Positions 40,215 to 48,992 of a stretch of DNA of 64,000 nt are shown here, piece by piece. Position numbers and translations under genes: made by a program. The stretch lies in assembly GCA_030849805.1 (NCBI GenBank), contig JASANZ010002178.1, positions 1 to 64,000 of the forward strand, in the 5' to 3' direction. The stretch comes from Sergeia podlipaevii (taxonomy: Eukaryota; Euglenozoa; Kinetoplastea; Trypanosomatida; Trypanosomatidae). The notes below the pieces were generated by a model. The model did no database searches. It saw only the letters and a program-made list of their open reading frames with translations, and had not been told where the DNA came from. Position 1 is the first letter of the stretch, and each line of letters begins with the position of its first letter.

Positions 40215-41624
40215 CTACTCTACTATACTATAGTAGTCACAAAAGTGCTTGCCCAAATAGTCCGCGGTAATCCAGTGCACAGGAAATACCTTTTCTACCT
40301 TAAATCCGTACTTGATGAGGCTTGCTTCTAAATTCACGATCTGGTTTACCGTCCATGGAAGACATATCACGTGCGGTGGCGCGTGCGGCTCGCCTTCTTC
40401 GTTCATCGCCGCAACTTGATCCACATGGTCACGCAGTCGCCCCCACCCCACCCTAGCTTCACCCTTGGTGGCGGAGAACGCCGTTGGCTTGTAGACACAC
40501 TGCACCTCAAAGGGAGTAATAGCCTGCGTTACATACGTGCGCCATCCCACCTCAGCGCCTGCAGGGAAGAGCAGAGGGGGCTCAAGATCAGTCCTGAGAA
40601 TATCCAGGTATCTATGATGAACCCCAAGCGCAGGGAACGTGTCCTCCTTCAAGGGCAGAAAGTCAACAGGGGGCACCTTGTCAATTTTTTCAAAAGTGAC
40701 GCCTTCCATGAGCACACTGTCGCACGCCTGCGCCACCTCGCCGACCTTCGCAAAAAACGCCTTCTCACCCATTTGCGGGCACGGGAGTGCAATAACAGAG
40801 ACATCCCTCTCTGCACAAGCAAGTTCGACGATATTGATGGCGTAGCTGTCTTCGCTGTCCGCATCGGTGTAGCGCACGCACGGGGGAGGGATTAACTTGC
40901 GATAGGCACTAGGCACTTCCGTCATCATGTGGGCCTCAGTGACACCACGAAACCACTCCAGTATCTCCGCTCGTGACATACGACGCCAGTATCGCAAGTA
41001 CATATACACGAAGTAATCCGTGTTGAGCGACGCAAACATAAGTGCAATGAGTAGCACTACCAGCATGATGCCTACTCGTACCATTCGTTGATACATGGTC
41101 GCCACATGCATGCTACCCAGCACCTCACGATCAAACTTCTCTCTGTCCACCAGCAGTGCGAGTCGGCCAGACTGCGGCCTTACGAAAGGTTTTCCAGACT
41201 GTGTGCGTGATGTGGCAGTTGATTTGGAAGCCCCAGTAGAGGTGGGAGAGGAAGATAGAGATGCTGTGGATGCTGAGGTTGTCACTGGAGCCCCTCCCTG
41301 AGCTTGCAGCCACGACTGCAGCACTGCGTGCTCTTCCTGCACCCCTCGAGTGCAAAGCCATGACTTGTGCCCGTAGTAGCGCCGTACCGCGTTGATCTGG
41401 CGAACCAAAAGCACTTGCCGGATAATGGGAAGCTGCAGCCAAGGCCTGCCCGGCAGTGGTGCGTAGCGATCCAGCACTTCCTGGATATCTGCCTTGGGAA
41501 TGTATTTGTTATGCTTGTTGCGACGTGACAGGGAGTAGCACTCGGCGTAAAAAATCTGACTCGCTTGATCAAAGCGGAGCTTGCGAGGAAACGTGTGACG
41601 GATCACCTCTATGAACGTGTTCAT
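40215..41624 (-). CDS. Membrane protein with a possible TraB/PrgY-like domain
   Basis: A 469-residue protein. The N-terminal 110 residues are basic and helical (KYIPKADIQEVLDRYAPLPG), followed by a Ser/Thr-rich linker at about 118-150. One strong membrane segment lies at about 183-202. The C-terminal domain (about 260-460) has alternating strands and helices with DVSVIALPCPQMG, EVAQACDSVLMEGVTFEKID and PWTVNQIVNLEASLIKYGFK. The last two resemble the xxVLxEG and H-x-x-GhxxxLxxxGF ends of TraB-like domains, but the expected GxxH motifs are not clear, so this is a tentative link. Single-pass topology with a large C-terminal domain suggests an organelle-membrane protein. ATG at 41624. Confidence 0.6.
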   Translation of the reverse strand: MNTFIEVIRHTFPRKLRFDQASQIFYAECYSLSRRNKHNKYIPKADIQEVLDRYAPLPGRPWLQLPIIRQVLLVRQINAVRRYYGHKSWLCTRGVQEEHAVLQSWLQAQGGAPVTTSASTASLSSSPTSTGASKSTATSRTQSGKPFVRPQSGRLALLVDREKFDREVLGSMHVATMYQRMVRVGIMLVVLLIALMFASLNTDYFVYMYLRYWRRMSRAEILEWFRGVTEAHMMTEVPSAYRKLIPPPCVRYTDADSEDSYAINIVELACAERDVSVIALPCPQMGEKAFFAKVGEVAQACDSVLMEGVTFEKIDKVPPVDFLPLKEDTFPALGVHHRYLDILRTDLEPPLLFPAGAEVGWRTYVTQAITPFEVQCVYKPTAFSATKGEARVGWGRLRDHVDQVAAMNEEGEPHAPPHVICLPWTVNQIVNLEASLIKYGFKVEKVFPVHWITADYLGKHFCDYYSIVE

Positions 41625-42261
41625 TGCGACAACGATATATAAGCTACTGTAACGAAGAAGAAAAAAAAAAGGGTAAAGAGGAACAGGTGTGTCTGTACAC
41701 GTATCTGTGCCGTTGACACCAGTTCAGTACAGACAGGTGATAGTGCTAGGCAACAACGAAGAAAAAAAAAAGACGCAGTACTCAAGAAAGCGGTATTTTA
41801 CGTGGAAGGCTACGTGTGTAAAGATGCAGTTGGTTTTAGTATATGCGGTAACTGTATATATAAAAAAAAATGTCCCTCAGAGATGAGATGATGCGTTCAT
41901 ACTGTAAACAAAAAAATAGTACCAAAAAAAGAAAGAAAAAAAAAAAGAGAAATGGTACAAAGAAGGGTGAAAAAAAAATAAGAAAATAATAGCTTTGAGT
42001 CTCACAGATGTAACGCCATGTATTTTAGTAGGCAAAATGATAATAGTAAGACTTGATACTGCAACTGGTGCCCTGGAGCAGCACGTGTATAACTCTGTAG
42101 CGCACCTTCCGCTCTCACCGTCTCATTTATTATAAAGCATTCATGGTAGCAGATATGTGATCATGATATATACACATGTAGAAAGCGTTCATTCACTTAC
42201 ATAGTGGTGCTTCATGCAGTCAAAAGGCTGCTGCTCTTCCCTCCTCGCAGCGGCACCGCGC
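41625..42261. other. Spacer
   Basis: AT-rich with purine runs at 41655-41672, 41757-41771 and 41925-41950 (minus-strand pyrimidine). No coding signal. Confidence 0.5.
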
Positions 42262-42657
42262 TTACCATCCCCACTTACGCTTTGATATATTTCTTTCAGT
42301 ACCATCCTTCGCGGGGGGAGCCAGAGTGCCAGCTTTGCTGTTAAGGACCAGAGATTTCGGCGCTGGCTGGTTCCCCAGTGTCTTCGCGGATTCCTGGTCG
42401 GTAAACTCGCCGGTTTTGGGGTCGAACCCTTCAGGGAGCGCGTAGGGGTCCCTAAAGCTACCCCGAATTTCTTTCATTTTGGTAAAATAAAAAGAAGTTA
42501 GAAGGGCAATCGGTGCAATGAACGCAAGTGTGTAAAAAAGGAGAGTCACCTTATTCCTCTTCATGGAGTCACGGATGTGCCGCTGTGCTAGCGGCGATTC
42601 GGCATCCGCCACCACCTCGCGTGCCTCCTTCTCCGCAAGCCTGCGGTCTCGCTCCAT
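42262..42657 (-). CDS. Small single-pass membrane protein (unknown)
   Basis: A 131-residue protein. A charged N-terminus of about 35 residues (MERDRRLAEKEAREVV...) precedes one hydrophobic segment at about 38-59 (LLFYTLAFIAPIALLTSFYF). A polar C-terminus follows with DPYALPEGFDPKTGEF and ends KRKWGW. Size and layout match small accessory subunits of mitochondrial inner-membrane complexes, but I recognise no family and see no clear presequence. The next gene (43673-44074) has a similar size and single-pass layout but no sequence match. ATG at 42657. Confidence 0.65.
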   Translation of the reverse strand: MERDRRLAEKEAREVVADAESPLAQRHIRDSMKRNKVTLLFYTLAFIAPIALLTSFYFTKMKEIRGSFRDPYALPEGFDPKTGEFTDQESAKTLGNQPAPKSLVLNSKAGTLAPPAKDGTERNISKRKWGW

Positions 42658-43672
42658 CGTAATGTTATATCTCTTTGTTTGCTGGAGGGTTGGTGATGAG
42701 AACTAACTATCTTATTTTTGGGGGCTCAACGCCACTTCTAAAATTATCCTTGTTGCTGCTAAAGTGCGTGTTCTGGTCAGATACCCCCCGCCCCCACGTC
42801 ACATGTAGCACTCCCTCTTTACATAGTAATAGGGAAAAAGTAGAAAAAGGAAGAAAAAGCATGTGTAGAGTGGGCAGCATAGGGGATGAACAGATATGGC
42901 ATTCAATCACATTTTAGAGAAAAAGATACAACATCATCAATGTGATAAGTGGCATGTATACATATATACGCAAAGCAAACTATATCACAGAAAAACAACA
43001 GAAAAATGAGTATGTAGCAGTGCGTGTCACTACAGTGTTTTGCCTTCTATCGTAACAGAATTTTTTAAAAAAGTATGTGTGGCCAAGTGAACCCATTCAC
43101 TGTACGCCTACTAGAAATAAACAACAAAATATCCAACTAGCAGCATTCTCTTTTCTCTCCAGAGTACACGGTCGTGTAGAAGTAATGCAACGCACATACG
43201 TCATCACTGCACATCTACCTCATATGTGTATCCCTCTGTGGAAGGGCATTAGATACCCAAACACGCCAAACAGCAATAAAAAAAAATACAAACACAGTAC
43301 ATCACGCAGTGCATGCACATTCGTCAAAAAAAAAAAAAAAGCTAGACTGGGAATAAAATACAAGCAAGCTACATAAAAAATAACTAATGTGTGAAGACGT
43401 AAACACGAACAACAACATAGGAATATATATATATATCATTGTATTCACCTGAGAAAATGGTAAAGCTCCCCTCCGCCTCTCCCTCCATACTTTCTCACTG
43501 TCTCTCTCTCTCCCTTGTCCGTAGAGTATATACAAGCTCAGATAGCGCGCTGCTCTCGCCACAGACGAAGCTCAGAAAAAAATACGTATACTTTACCATT
43601 CTAGCCCGCTGACTTTATATATTATCTCACCAATCTTGCTTTTTTTATATTATTTACCATTGTGCAGGAGCC
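42658..43672. other. Spacer
   Basis: About 1 kb, AT-rich, with A runs at 43065-43072, 43277-43287 and 43325-43340. No coding signal; short frames here translate to low-complexity sequence. Confidence 0.5.
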
Positions 43673-44074
43673 CTAGCGGTACTTTTGAATTTCACCACTA
43701 TTCTCTTCGCCGCCAATATCGTAGTGCTTGAGGCCCAGCCACTCCTTCCACGAGTTCTTCCGCTGTGTCATGTAAAGTTCAAAGTCCTTCTCGTTACGGC
43801 GCTGCCAGATTGACATCTTAGCGCGCTGAAGCCACTCAGCTTTCGCGACGTAGTTAACGTACAGAGGACTCAAATACGTGGGGAGAACAACAAGTGCCAT
43901 CATCGCCATAGTAAACCAAAATCCAACTCGGAAGGAGGTGCGCAGGCCAGCGCGCTGAATATTCTGCGCGCGCTGCTTCTGTCTGGGTGTAAAGAAGTTA
44001 TCTCCCGCCTGCGCGTTCGTGGCTGAGGCGTACCCTTCTGGCCGCGGAACTGTTCCAGGAGCCTTATTCTCCAT
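43673..44074 (-). CDS. Small single-pass membrane protein (unknown)
   Basis: A 133-residue protein: a 48-residue polar N-terminus (FFTPRQKQRAQNIQRAGL), one hydrophobic segment at about 50-75 (GFWFTMAMMALVVLPTYLS), then a basic and aromatic C-terminus (WLQRAKMSIWQRRNEKDF and KNSWKEWLGLKHY). The pattern suits a small subunit of a mitochondrial respiratory complex, but I have no family match. Codon use is average. ATG at 44074, with a purine run on the plus strand at 44113-44155. Confidence 0.65.
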   Translation of the reverse strand: MENKAPGTVPRPEGYASATNAQAGDNFFTPRQKQRAQNIQRAGLRTSFRVGFWFTMAMMALVVLPTYLSPLYVNYVAKAEWLQRAKMSIWQRRNEKDFELYMTQRKNSWKEWLGLKHYDIGGEENSGEIQKYR

Positions 44075-44416
44075 CTTTGTGAGCTGGAATGTATGTATAT
44101 ATATATAAATGGAAATAAAAAAAACTATAATTACTGTAAAAGGGAAAAAAAAGAAAGCTTCAGTGAATGCAACGTCAACTACTATCGTGCTTCAGTTCAA
44201 GATCAGCAATAAATAAAAAAAAGGGAGGCAAAAAAGCAGAATAAAAAATAAATATATAAGATACTAGGGCATATATATATTTATATATAACGTTTGCAGT
44301 TGACAAAAAAAAAAAGCAAACACGCATAGAGGCCGAGCTATTGTTTCAAAAAAAGGAGGTAAGAAAATGTTTAAAAAAAAAAAAAAAAAATCAGTTCTGA
44401 TATCTATGATAGAAAA
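44075..44416. other. Spacer
   Basis: Very AT-rich with A runs at 44305-44320 and 44370-44390 and a TA-rich stretch at 44268-44290. No coding signal. Confidence 0.55.
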
Positions 44417-46120
44417 TTAGTTTTGAGAGTCTGAGTAGAATGGAATCACTGGTGCTGTTGCCGTTGCTGCCTCTTCCTCTCTTCTTCGCAAGAGCAACAC
44501 GACAGATTGAAATGCAAATACCGTCAGGAACACCAGTGCATAAAGCGCAGCCAGCTCCTGCCACGTTAAGAAAAAGAAGGCACAGGTCCATGTAGATACG
44601 TGAGAAGTGTGTGACGTCCACCACGCACCGTGCAATCGTCTACAGCCCCACGACTCGCCAGCCTGCAGTTTCTCCCCTGCTCGAGATCCCGTGTGTAGCA
44701 GATCATCCTGTGCTATCTCAACAGCCAGTGAGTCTGCAGGAGACACCAATGTGCCTCTGTGTGCGCCTCGTCCACGAAGACACCCAGCATCACTTGTATT
44801 GCAACTGCTAGAGGCAAGTGTAGCACAAGCCGAACTGACGCGCTCTAATGCAGAGGCGACATCAGTAGTACGTCCAGACATCACGCGTACAGTACTGCTG
44901 TAGCGCTGTGTCCCACACGCGTGCCACACGCCATCACTCACAGGAGCTGCTACAACCGCCTCCACCTCTACCTTTACATCATGTGTGCCAGCGCTACTCC
45001 ACTCTGGCCTGTCGGAACGCACCTGGCATCGAGTAAACAGAACCCTCTGAGCGAGACCGCAGCTAGCAAGAAGCGAGGCGTCAGCGGTGCCTACAGAGGT
45101 ACTGCTGGACTCGAGCAGCAGGACCGCTGAAACCGGAGAAGATGCGTCAGTAGAGTAGGGGAGTGCAAAAATCTGAAGTCTCGAGGTATGGCGGGCTGGA
45201 TCTGTGTAAACAACAGCTCCAATGTTGGAGTCGGAGCTGAGACAGCCCGCAGTGGCAGCGCCATCCCCAGCTTGAGTGCGGAGGGGCAACAACCACGGGG
45301 CCGCAGCTTGAACGGGAATGAGTGATGGGGGGGAGAAAAGTGGCTTCTGAGACTGCCCAAAGGCGGGGGGATCGCGTGTCAGCAGTACCAGCCGCGCGCT
45401 CGTTAGGGTCTGCAGGAATAGCACCACTAGTGCTGTGGTGTCGTGCTGTGTGGTGAGGGAACGGGGCACCGCGCGTGGCGAAGGAACTGCAAGTAGGGCA
45501 TGGCAGCTTCCTCCATATGGGCCGCTGCGCATCCTGGCGCGCAGGATCTCCTCCTCACTGGACACCAGGTGTAGCGGCGCTCTCTGCCAAAGGCCCCAAT
45601 CTACAGGCCAGATCAAGAGAGTGCTCAAGAGCGTAAATGTGTCCGCGCTAGTGCAGCCGTAGAGGATCTCTGTAATGTCCGGCCCAAGGGTATATATCTG
45701 TACGGGTCCCAGCGTCATCTGATGACTGGCAGGCTTTCCAGAAGCACAGCGGATGCGAGTTTTGCATTCTGCGTAAAGTGGATCTTCAAAAAGGCGTCTC
45801 TCTCCCTCTCGTGCTAGTGGCTGGAGGCTAAACAGTATGCCCACCTCCCGCTCAGCAGAAGAAAAGTTAGTGATATCACCAATGCCCGAGTTGACTAAAG
45901 CGGCATGCGTGTAGTTCATTACGTGCCTAACCGTCTGCCAACTGATGCGTCGAAGATTGCGCGTCAGGTCCCGTTCTGGATCTGCCGGAGTAAAGAACTC
46001 ACAACTCACGTTCTGCTCCTCTGTTCCACTGGCGGTGTAGAGTCCCAGTGTCAGCAATGCAATAAGCACCGCCAAGGCTTGAATGAGTGTTGCATTACGT
46101 CCCTTTTTATTGCCCATCAT
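44417..46120 (-). CDS. Type I membrane protein, probable GPI transamidase subunit GAA1/PIG-T-like or other secretory protein
   Basis: A 567-residue protein with an N-terminal hydrophobic segment (about 12-28, a signal peptide or anchor), a large lumenal domain and one C-terminal membrane segment (about 525-548), followed by a short basic and acidic tail. The lumenal part begins with cysteine (VSCEFFTPADPERD) and contains many cysteines and NxS/T sites (NVS, NYT, NFS, NTS). It includes LVVLFLQTLTSARLVLLTRD. Single-pass secretory proteins with this start and size include GPI-transamidase PIG-T, whose N-terminal half often carries strand-rich repeats, but I see no defining motif. Treat the name as a hypothesis. 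Two adjacent ATGs lie at 46120 and 46117; the frame upstream opens with TTG. Confidence 0.65.
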   Translation of the reverse strand: MMGNKKGRNATLIQALAVLIALLTLGLYTASGTEEQNVSCEFFTPADPERDLTRNLRRISWQTVRHVMNYTHAALVNSGIGDITNFSSAEREVGILFSLQPLAREGERRLFEDPLYAECKTRIRCASGKPASHQMTLGPVQIYTLGPDITEILYGCTSADTFTLLSTLLIWPVDWGLWQRAPLHLVSSEEEILRARMRSGPYGGSCHALLAVPSPRAVPRSLTTQHDTTALVVLFLQTLTSARLVLLTRDPPAFGQSQKPLFSPPSLIPVQAAAPWLLPLRTQAGDGAATAGCLSSDSNIGAVVYTDPARHTSRLQIFALPYSTDASSPVSAVLLLESSSTSVGTADASLLASCGLAQRVLFTRCQVRSDRPEWSSAGTHDVKVEVEAVVAAPVSDGVWHACGTQRYSSTVRVMSGRTTDVASALERVSSACATLASSSCNTSDAGCLRGRGAHRGTLVSPADSLAVEIAQDDLLHTGSRAGEKLQAGESWGCRRLHGAWWTSHTSHVSTWTCAFFFLTWQELAALYALVFLTVFAFQSVVLLLRRREEEAATATAPVIPFYSDSQN

Positions 46121-46454
46121 GTGTAGGTACAAGAGACTTTAAAAAAAAAAAAAATCTGGGGTTGGTGTCCTTCTTTTTGCAAAAGAAAAAAAATTGAAGT
46201 AGCATAACGAGAAGTACGTAAACTGTGTGCAATGCCTGACAGAGAAAGAAAACTTAATAATAATATAAAAGCGGAGCAAGCTACAATACAAACCAGGTAT
46301 GCCGTAGCGCAAATGTTTCCCGTAAATCCGCCTTATCGTGAAGTGTGATTTTCTTTCCTTCTTTCTTTCTTTGAGTAAGTCCCTTCAATATTAATCCACA
46401 AAGGACTCTATAGTAGTAGCAATACAGCAGCAGCTGTTCTGGCGCGCTGGCATG
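46121..46454. other. Spacer
   Basis: AT-rich; A run at 46139-46155 directly above the membrane-protein start (minus-strand pyrimidine tract). No coding signal. Confidence 0.55.
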
Positions 46455-46982
46455 TTACTTGTGCTTGAGCTGGCGCGCCAAGACCTTCTCGCAGCACTCC
46501 GGCTCAGGACAGTACCAGCGAGTGGTAGAGAGAGACACGTAGTCGCGCAGAAGGGTGTTAGTGATGCCCACGCAAGAGCCGTGATACCACCCGCCGCACT
46601 CTGCACACCGCATCACTCCACTTGTGCCAACATCAGTGGACGTCGGGCAGCACTTGAATGTGCCTTCAGCAGCAAAGGACGAGGAGCTGTGGGTGCGCTG
46701 CGCCACGCACTCCGGACATAAGTAAAGGCCATCTGCGGGTACCTTCGCCTGAGTGTAATGCTCAGCGCACACCATACATGGCGTTCCAGTTGGAGCACGC
46801 GGGGCTGCTGCTTTGACGGCTACGCTAGCTCTGCCACTGGTATTGTTGTCTAAAACCTGCGTTAGCGGCTGCGCCTGATGCCAGTCCCCACCTGTAATGG
46901 CCTCGATGGCGTTATCGAGAACGCCATCTAGTGCTCTGGCCTCGTCGCGGAAGGGAGATGACACTCCCAAGGCAGGATCCAT
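46455..46982 (-). CDS. PHD-finger protein
   Basis: A 175-residue protein. The N-terminal 65 residues are polar. Two zinc-binding blocks follow. The first has TPCMVCAEHY and LYLCPEC, a CxxC...CxxC pair. The second is PHD-like: CC, then MRCAECGGWYHGSCVGI, then RWYCPEPEC. The WYH-x2-C and WYCPxC parts are typical of PHD fingers, which read histone tails in chromatin proteins. In trypanosomatids these mark transcription start regions, and the strand-switch region lies about 13 kb upstream. The frame upstream opens with TTG at 47000; the ATG at 46982 is used. No other domain is present, so a partner protein probably supplies the effector. Confidence 0.75.
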   Translation of the reverse strand: MDPALGVSSPFRDEARALDGVLDNAIEAITGGDWHQAQPLTQVLDNNTSGRASVAVKAAAPRAPTGTPCMVCAEHYTQAKVPADGLYLCPECVAQRTHSSSSFAAEGTFKCCPTSTDVGTSGVMRCAECGGWYHGSCVGITNTLLRDYVSLSTTRWYCPEPECCEKVLARQLKHK

Positions 46983-47367
46983 TGTTTCTAAAGTAAACAA
47001 TTGAAGCGCTGTATGTATATTCTTCTGAAAAAGGAGGGGGGGAGAATATGTGCTGATAATGTGAGGTTGCGATACGATGCTATGGGACAGCTACTACTCT
47101 GCAAGAGTGCAAATATATAAAGAGAGTAGGAGGTGGGTAAAGTTTCGCAGTGAAAGCAACCACAGCCAAGATACCAGCTACTGTATACACGCACTCAGTA
47201 CGTTGTAGCCCTTCGCAGTAACGCATGTGGACAAGCACACACTCATTTTTTTTAAAGCCTAAGCAGGTATCGCATAATAATTTGATGGACATACAATCCC
47301 CACATAAAATTCATATAAGAACACCACAAGCATCTGAAAAAAAAAAAGCAAGCATCCCCGCTTTACT
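46983..47367. other. Spacer
   Basis: AT-rich; purine run at 47029-47045 above the PHD gene (minus-strand pyrimidine tract). No coding signal. Confidence 0.5.
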
Positions 47368-48360
47368 TTAGGCTGGTGAGCAGCTATGCACAGCTTGGCC
47401 ACATCGCAGACAACGGAAAGATCCAGAGGTCTGGCTGTCTAGTAGACGACTCTTGACACAGTAGTAACAATACAGATGGCCGCAGTTGGATCTCTGGCTA
47501 ACCGTCGGCGTCTCACGGCACACACAGCAGACGGAGTCACGCCCAACCAAGTCTGAGCTCGGAGAAGCCACAGATTGGATGGAACGCACCAGGCGGCCCA
47601 GATAGCGGCCCACGTGTAGCACGGAGAGCAGCGAGGTCCACGTCTGCCACCACATGTGCTGATTGAGATACATGATGTTAGTAAAGCGTTCCATCTTCTG
47701 GCTACCATAGACCATTTTGAGAGATAGCAGACGCTCCACCAACGTACGATAGCGCCCCGTGGCAAGAAAGTGAAGGGTGTTGAGCAGGGAGAGAGTAGAC
47801 CAGGTGATGAAAGCATAGCGGAACACCTTGGCAATACGGTGACGTGTTGATTGCGGTTCTTCCCTCCCCCAACCCTCGTCCAGGCTCTTGCGCTGCAGTT
47901 TGCGAGCAAGATAAGGAAACACAATAGTGAGCACCGCGTGCACGAGCAGCAATCGGCGGTGTGGGGCAAGGCTTGGGACGAGAGCTGTGGTGGTGCATAA
48001 GCCAAGCTCCCTCGCACGTTCCTCATCACGCATCACAAGATTCTGCAGCCTGTCGCCAACTGACTGCCCAAGACGCCAGGTGGAGAAACGGTAGAGCACC
48101 ACATCCAGCGCCAGCAGAAGCTCCTCCTGGTATGCAAAGCGGAGGTGACGGAGTTGGGAAATGTCAAAGATAGCAAAGAGGCCAGCGCGCAGCGTGTCAG
48201 TGATCTCCGCTTGAGCTGCAAGGGCATCAAACTGAAAGACGCGCAGAACTTGATTATCAGGCAACATGGAAAATGCACGCGAACTTGGGAGTAGCTCCTG
48301 CTGCTTGGCAACGGTATCAAGCGTGTACTGTGACGCCACTGCATCTGTGAGCCACGACAT
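47368..48360 (-). CDS. PEX2: Peroxin 2, RING E3 ligase of glycosome import
   Basis: A 330-residue membrane peroxin. The N-terminal part has RVFQFDALAAQAEITDTL and the helical run to about 150. It includes the PEX2-specific stretch LNTLHFLATGRYRTLVERLL at 193-212. The C-terminal RING is complete: Cys278, Cys281, Cys293, His295, Cys298, Cys301, Cys317 and Cys320. PEX2, PEX10 and PEX12 make the ligase pore at the peroxisome (here glycosome) membrane that ubiquitinates PEX5. The protein ends ten residues after the last cysteine. A TAG/CTA microsatellite lies in the splice-acceptor region just upstream of the ATG at 48360. Confidence 0.88.
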   Translation of the reverse strand: MSWLTDAVASQYTLDTVAKQQELLPSSRAFSMLPDNQVLRVFQFDALAAQAEITDTLRAGLFAIFDISQLRHLRFAYQEELLLALDVVLYRFSTWRLGQSVGDRLQNLVMRDEERARELGLCTTTALVPSLAPHRRLLLVHAVLTIVFPYLARKLQRKSLDEGWGREEPQSTRHRIAKVFRYAFITWSTLSLLNTLHFLATGRYRTLVERLLSLKMVYGSQKMERFTNIMYLNQHMWWQTWTSLLSVLHVGRYLGRLVRSIQSVASPSSDLVGRDSVCCVCRETPTVSQRSNCGHLYCYYCVKSRLLDSQTSGSFRCLRCGQAVHSCSPA

Positions 48361-48407
48361 GATCTGCTATTATATGGTAGGTGGCGACAACAGAGAGGTA
48401 GCAATTT

Positions 48408-48457
<50 letters not shown>
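48408..48457. repeat. (TAG)n / (CTA)n microsatellite in the PEX2 splice region
   Basis: About 16.7 copies of TAG. On the coding (minus) strand the repeat reads CTA/ACT and contains no AG. It lies between a pyrimidine tract (48457-48470 as purines) and the first AG downstream of it, which is only a few bases before the PEX2 ATG. Confidence 0.9.
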
Positions 48458-48470
48458 AAAAAGAAGAAGA
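48457..48470 (-). promoter_or_regulatory. Polypyrimidine tract for PEX2 trans-splicing
   Basis: Pure purines on the plus strand, so pure pyrimidines on the coding strand. It is about 100 bases upstream of the PEX2 ATG, separated from it by the AG-free CTA repeat. Confidence 0.55.
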
Positions 48471-48559
48471 CTCTGAATAAGTTTAACTGGGGCGGCCTTT
48501 TATGTAAACAAAATTCGATATTTTTTTATGAATACCAGCGTAGTGGTGAAGAGCTTTGA

Positions 48560-48591
<32 letters not shown>

Positions 48592-48992
48592 TGTGTTTTT
48601 TTTCCTCGATAGATATAAGGGTCAACACAGACGCTGTAGACAGTACGCTTCAGAAGGTTGAAAACGTTTTTTAAAAATTCCATCAAAAAAAACATGAGAA
48701 TAAGGCAAAAAAAAAAAGTTAAAAACAGGTACAATATTGGAAAGAAAGGGGGGAAAAAGACCAATAAAGGGGAGATATATATTTGTTCTCTATTGCAACC
48801 TAGTGCTCAGGCTTATCAGTTGAATCGTGATGAGTCTTGCGTTGAGTATCACAGTCTATCTAAAAACAAGCTAGCGGGCATTCCCTGCGTCCTCTATCCA
48901 CTTCTATGTGTATGCATATTTACCAAAAAAGAAAAAAAAGGAGAGAGCGGTGTGCCTTTTAAAAAACGATATTCTTCACGTGCGCTGCTTTC
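48471..48992. other. Spacer with a GT repeat
   Basis: A GT microsatellite at 48560-48596 and AT-rich spacer with A runs. Probably includes the 3' untranslated region of the gene at 48993-51005. No coding signal. Confidence 0.55.
48560..48596. repeat. (GT)n microsatellite
   Basis: About 18 GT units with one AT interruption near 48584-48586. Confidence 0.9.
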
